From: Azotosporobacter soli | GTDB lineage: Bacteria; Bacillota; Negativicutes; SG130 | Reading direction: 5' to 3' | Length of the DNA: 64,000 nt | Assembly: GCF_030542965.1 (NCBI RefSeq) | Contig: NZ_JAUAOA010000001.1 | Location: 1-64,000 of the forward strand | Shown here: positions 62,410 through 64,000 of the stretch, piece by piece | Layout: every line of letters starts with the position of its first letter | How positions within the stretch are numbered: position 1 is the first letter of the stretch | The notes under the pieces: generated by a model | Told to the model about the DNA's origin: nothing | Databases searched by the model: none | The model's input: the letters and a program-made list of their open reading frames with translations, nothing else | Translations under genes and position numbers: made by a program

Positions 62410-62871
62410 ATGGATTATCAGGCGCTAAAGATGCAAGACAGTGAGATCCGCAACCGCATTCTGCTTAATGAGTTGGAGCCGGAAAAAAGACAGGTGCTAA
62501 AAAAATATGCACTGCAGTGCAATGCTAATTTATATTGGGAGCGGCCCAAAGATAAATATCCGCAAAAGATTTTTTTCAGCCACAAGTTTGCCAAAAAATC
62601 TTCGCTCGTACGGATTATTTTTTATATTTACCAGCTTTGCTTTGCGAAGGTAAAATATTTTGAACGCAACTGGGATGATTTCACGCCGCTTATTCATGAT
62701 TGGCGCAAAGGTTTTATCGAATGTGAATTGTACGATATGGAATTTGTCCGTCATAAATACACCGGCATCATCTTCGACTTGCGCAATTTGCAAAAGATCA
62801 CCAGCATCACCGAATTTCTTGCGCTGTGCGCGTATCTCGACGAGCAAAAGAAACGCGCCGTCGCTTCCTAA
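62410..62871 (+). CDS. Hypothetical protein (153 aa)
   Basis: From ATG 62410 with GGGAGG 10 nt upstream (the ATG at 62377 has none). A charged, partly helical protein (SEIRNRILLNELEPEKRQVLKKYALQC; WDDFTPLIHDWRKGFIECELYD) with one short hydrophobic patch (VRIIFYIYQLCFA). Not recognised. Stand-alone gene on the plus strand. Confidence 0.65.
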   Translation: MDYQALKMQDSEIRNRILLNELEPEKRQVLKKYALQCNANLYWERPKDKYPQKIFFSHKFAKKSSLVRIIFYIYQLCFAKVKYFERNWDDFTPLIHDWRKGFIECELYDMEFVRHKYTGIIFDLRNLQKITSITEFLALCAYLDEQKKRAVAS

Positions 62872-62959
62872 AGACATGGCATACGCTCGCATTATCGTTT
62901 ATGATTAACAGGAAGAGCTTTTTCTTCAGGCCCAGATAAACGAAAGTGAGGCGGACACA

Positions 62960-63346
62960 ATGAAAATTGAGCACATTGCGTTATATACGCAACGTCTGGA
63001 AGAAATGAAAAATTTTTATACGCGCTATTTCTCCGGCCAGTCCAATGACAAGTACGTCAACGCCCGCAAAGGTTTCAGCTCGTACTTCATTTCCTTTTCT
63101 TCCGGCGCCCGCCTGGAATTAATGCAGCAGGAAGGCATCACGCCTGCCGCAACCAACAACAAACAGCGGCTCGGCCTGATCCATTTTGCTTTTTCCGTCG
63201 GCAGTCGCGCAGCAGTCGATGCACTGACCGAAACGTTGCGTACGCAGGGCTTTAAAGTCACCGGCGAACCGCGCAGCACCGGCGACGGCTATTACGAAAG
63301 CTGCATTGCCGATCCTGACGGTAATCTGGTTGAAATCACCGAGTAA
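62960..63346 (+). CDS. VOC-fold (glyoxalase/bleomycin-resistance-like) protein
   Basis: 128 residues with the VOC pattern: IEHIALYTQRLEEMKNFYTRYF at the N-terminus (His metal ligand), GLIHFAFSV in the middle, and the final DGYYESCIADPDGNLVEITE (Glu ligand). VOC proteins act on small electrophiles or bind antibiotics; the substrate cannot be told from sequence. GAGG precedes the ATG. Confidence 0.88.
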   Translation: MKIEHIALYTQRLEEMKNFYTRYFSGQSNDKYVNARKGFSSYFISFSSGARLELMQQEGITPAATNNKQRLGLIHFAFSVGSRAAVDALTETLRTQGFKVTGEPRSTGDGYYESCIADPDGNLVEITE

Positions 63347-63349
63347 ATG

Positions 63350-63395
63350 ATAAATGCGAGCCGCTCCAGTCTTGGACGGTCTCGCATTTTTTAAT
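63350..63395 (+). terminator. Intrinsic terminator after the VOC gene
   Basis: AATGCGAGCCG and CGGTCTCGCATT form a stem (one bulge) followed by TTTTTTAA. Confidence 0.85.
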
Positions 63396-63436
63396 CAACC
63401 ACGCCCTCTCATTTGACATTCCACTTAAAAAACTTT

Positions 63437-63645
63437 AAAATTACAACTGAAGATAGGAACGCGACAACTGCATAGTTCAAAAGACAGGCGCCCAGAAGGG
63501 CTTACGAACTGAAGAATAACTGCCTGCCTAGCAATCGCCGCTGCTGCCTAAGGGAGATAGGAAGGAGGTCATGTCTCGGTTCTGAAGGATCGGTCGTCTG
63601 TTGGCATGCATCCTCAGCAAAGGCTGAGTTTTTTTATTTTGTCGG
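63437..63645 (+). promoter_or_regulatory. Structured leader with terminator upstream of the chemoreceptor gene
   Basis: About 170 nt of potentially structured RNA (AGTTC...GAACT stem enclosing GCCC-agaa-GGGC near 63474-63510; AGCA...TGCT near 63531-63546; purine-rich GGGAGATAGGAAGGAGG at about 63552-63568) is followed by a terminator hairpin CTCAGC-aaa-GGCTGAG and TTTTTTTATTTT (63613-63640). The next gene starts 70 bp later. This is the layout of a transcription-attenuating riboswitch, but I do not recognise a known class, including c-di-GMP-I. Confidence 0.5.
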
Positions 63646-63709
63646 GACGGCTTGCACCGCTTCTTAACCACACTAGCAACAATTCATTAGTTTGGGGAGG
63701 AATTTCACG

Positions 63710-64000
63710 ATGCAATGGTTTCATGATTTAAAACTGTTTTCAAAATTGATGTTGGCCGTATTGGTTGCGGTGGCTTCCATGGCCGTAGCCGGAGCTTTCG
63801 GTTACTATTACACGCACGCGGTCAGTCAAAATATGGACCGCATGTATGAAGAACATTTACAGCCGATCAAACAATTGAATGAAGTACGCGCCAATTTTAT
63901 CATTGTTCACGTGATGGTCGGTCAATTGATTGACGAACACCTGTCGCCGCAAAAACAGCAACAGCTGCAAGCAAAGATTCAAGACTTGTCGGCGCTTACG
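63710..64000 (+). CDS. Methyl-accepting chemotaxis protein, N-terminal part (runs off the window)
   Basis: Open frame of 97 codons to the window end, starting MQWFHDLKLFSKLML with GGGGAGG 9 nt before the ATG. A membrane segment (LMLAVLVAVASMAVAGAFGYY) is followed by a four-helix-bundle sensor (AVSQNMDRMYEEHLQPIKQL; VRANFIIVHVMVGQL), as in 4HB_MCP chemoreceptors. The cytoplasmic signalling domain lies beyond the window, so the call rests on the N-terminal pattern. A structured leader precedes it. Confidence 0.8.
   Translation, partial: MQWFHDLKLFSKLMLAVLVAVASMAVAGAFGYYYTHAVSQNMDRMYEEHLQPIKQLNEVRANFIIVHVMVGQLIDEHLSPQKQQQLQAKIQDLSALT

Noticed and set aside
63437-63645. Assignment of the chemoreceptor leader to a c-di-GMP-I, cobalamin, SAM, lysine or T-box element
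   Set aside because: The conserved cores of these classes are not visible in the sequence.

Overview
The window reads as the chromosome of an endospore-forming, outer-membrane-bearing Firmicute of the Negativicutes, most like the Sporomusaceae. Reasons: a bofA gene (mother-cell sporulation control) next to an rRNA operon; a 16S rRNA with a greatly enlarged V1 helix, a trait I recall from several Sporomusa relatives; a protein-tyrosine-phosphatase-type phytase with the P-loop known from Selenomonas; and MacA-type and RTX-type proteins that make most sense in a diderm cell. The genus is an inference.

Layout. 1-690: 5' end of a 16S rRNA gene (minus) with its promoters. 690-7750: housekeeping block, nearly all minus strand: bofA, recR, ybaB, dnaX, SRP RNA, tRNA-Ser(GGA), a CitB/DcuR-type two-component pair preceded by a 24-residue membrane peptide, tRNA-Ser(CGA), tadA. 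7900-11000: a secreted beta-propeller protein, a 23-residue membrane peptide and a chemoreceptor. 11100-17700: a MacA/MacB-type efflux system with a response regulator/kinase pair and a second orphan regulator; macA and the second regulator carry the same activator-type promoter. 17850-20180: a class III aminotransferase and a secreted alpha/beta hydrolase. 20325-31529: one gene for a 3734-residue RTX protein with a TolB-like propeller, at least fourteen RTX modules, a caspase-like domain and a P-domain. 31750-37600: a YjfB-like peptide, a TVP38 membrane protein, a Tat-exported HD hydrolase, a metallophosphoesterase and a PHP-domain protein.

39058-53939 is the most interesting part: a single-strand inositol catabolic operon under a LacI-type regulator. 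It has an ABC sugar importer and iolG, iolE, iolD and iolB, but no iolC, iolJ or iolA. In their place are a split transketolase, an archaeal-type (type II) GAPDH homologue, an archaeal-type PGK homologue lacking one substrate-phosphate Arg, and a D-malate/tartrate dehydrogenase homologue. Stereochemistry suggests transketolase cleavage of 5-dehydro-2-deoxy-D-gluconate to xylulose 5-phosphate and D-malate semialdehyde. The latter could then go to D-malate with ATP formation (GAPDH-like plus PGK-like) and on to pyruvate. An OPA-family transporter, the phosphoesterase genes downstream and a secreted phytase at 58 kb may supply phosphorylated inositols; that link is inference.

54-60 kb is accessory DNA: an ankyrin protein, small secreted proteins, repeated terminator-like modules, REP-type repeats with a fragment of a REP-associated transposase, and a frameshifted gene. 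60.4-64 kb returns to ordinary genes: an Lrp regulator divergent from a TauE/SafE plus DUF1634 pair, an unknown protein, a VOC-fold protein, and a chemoreceptor running off the end behind a structured leader with an intrinsic terminator.
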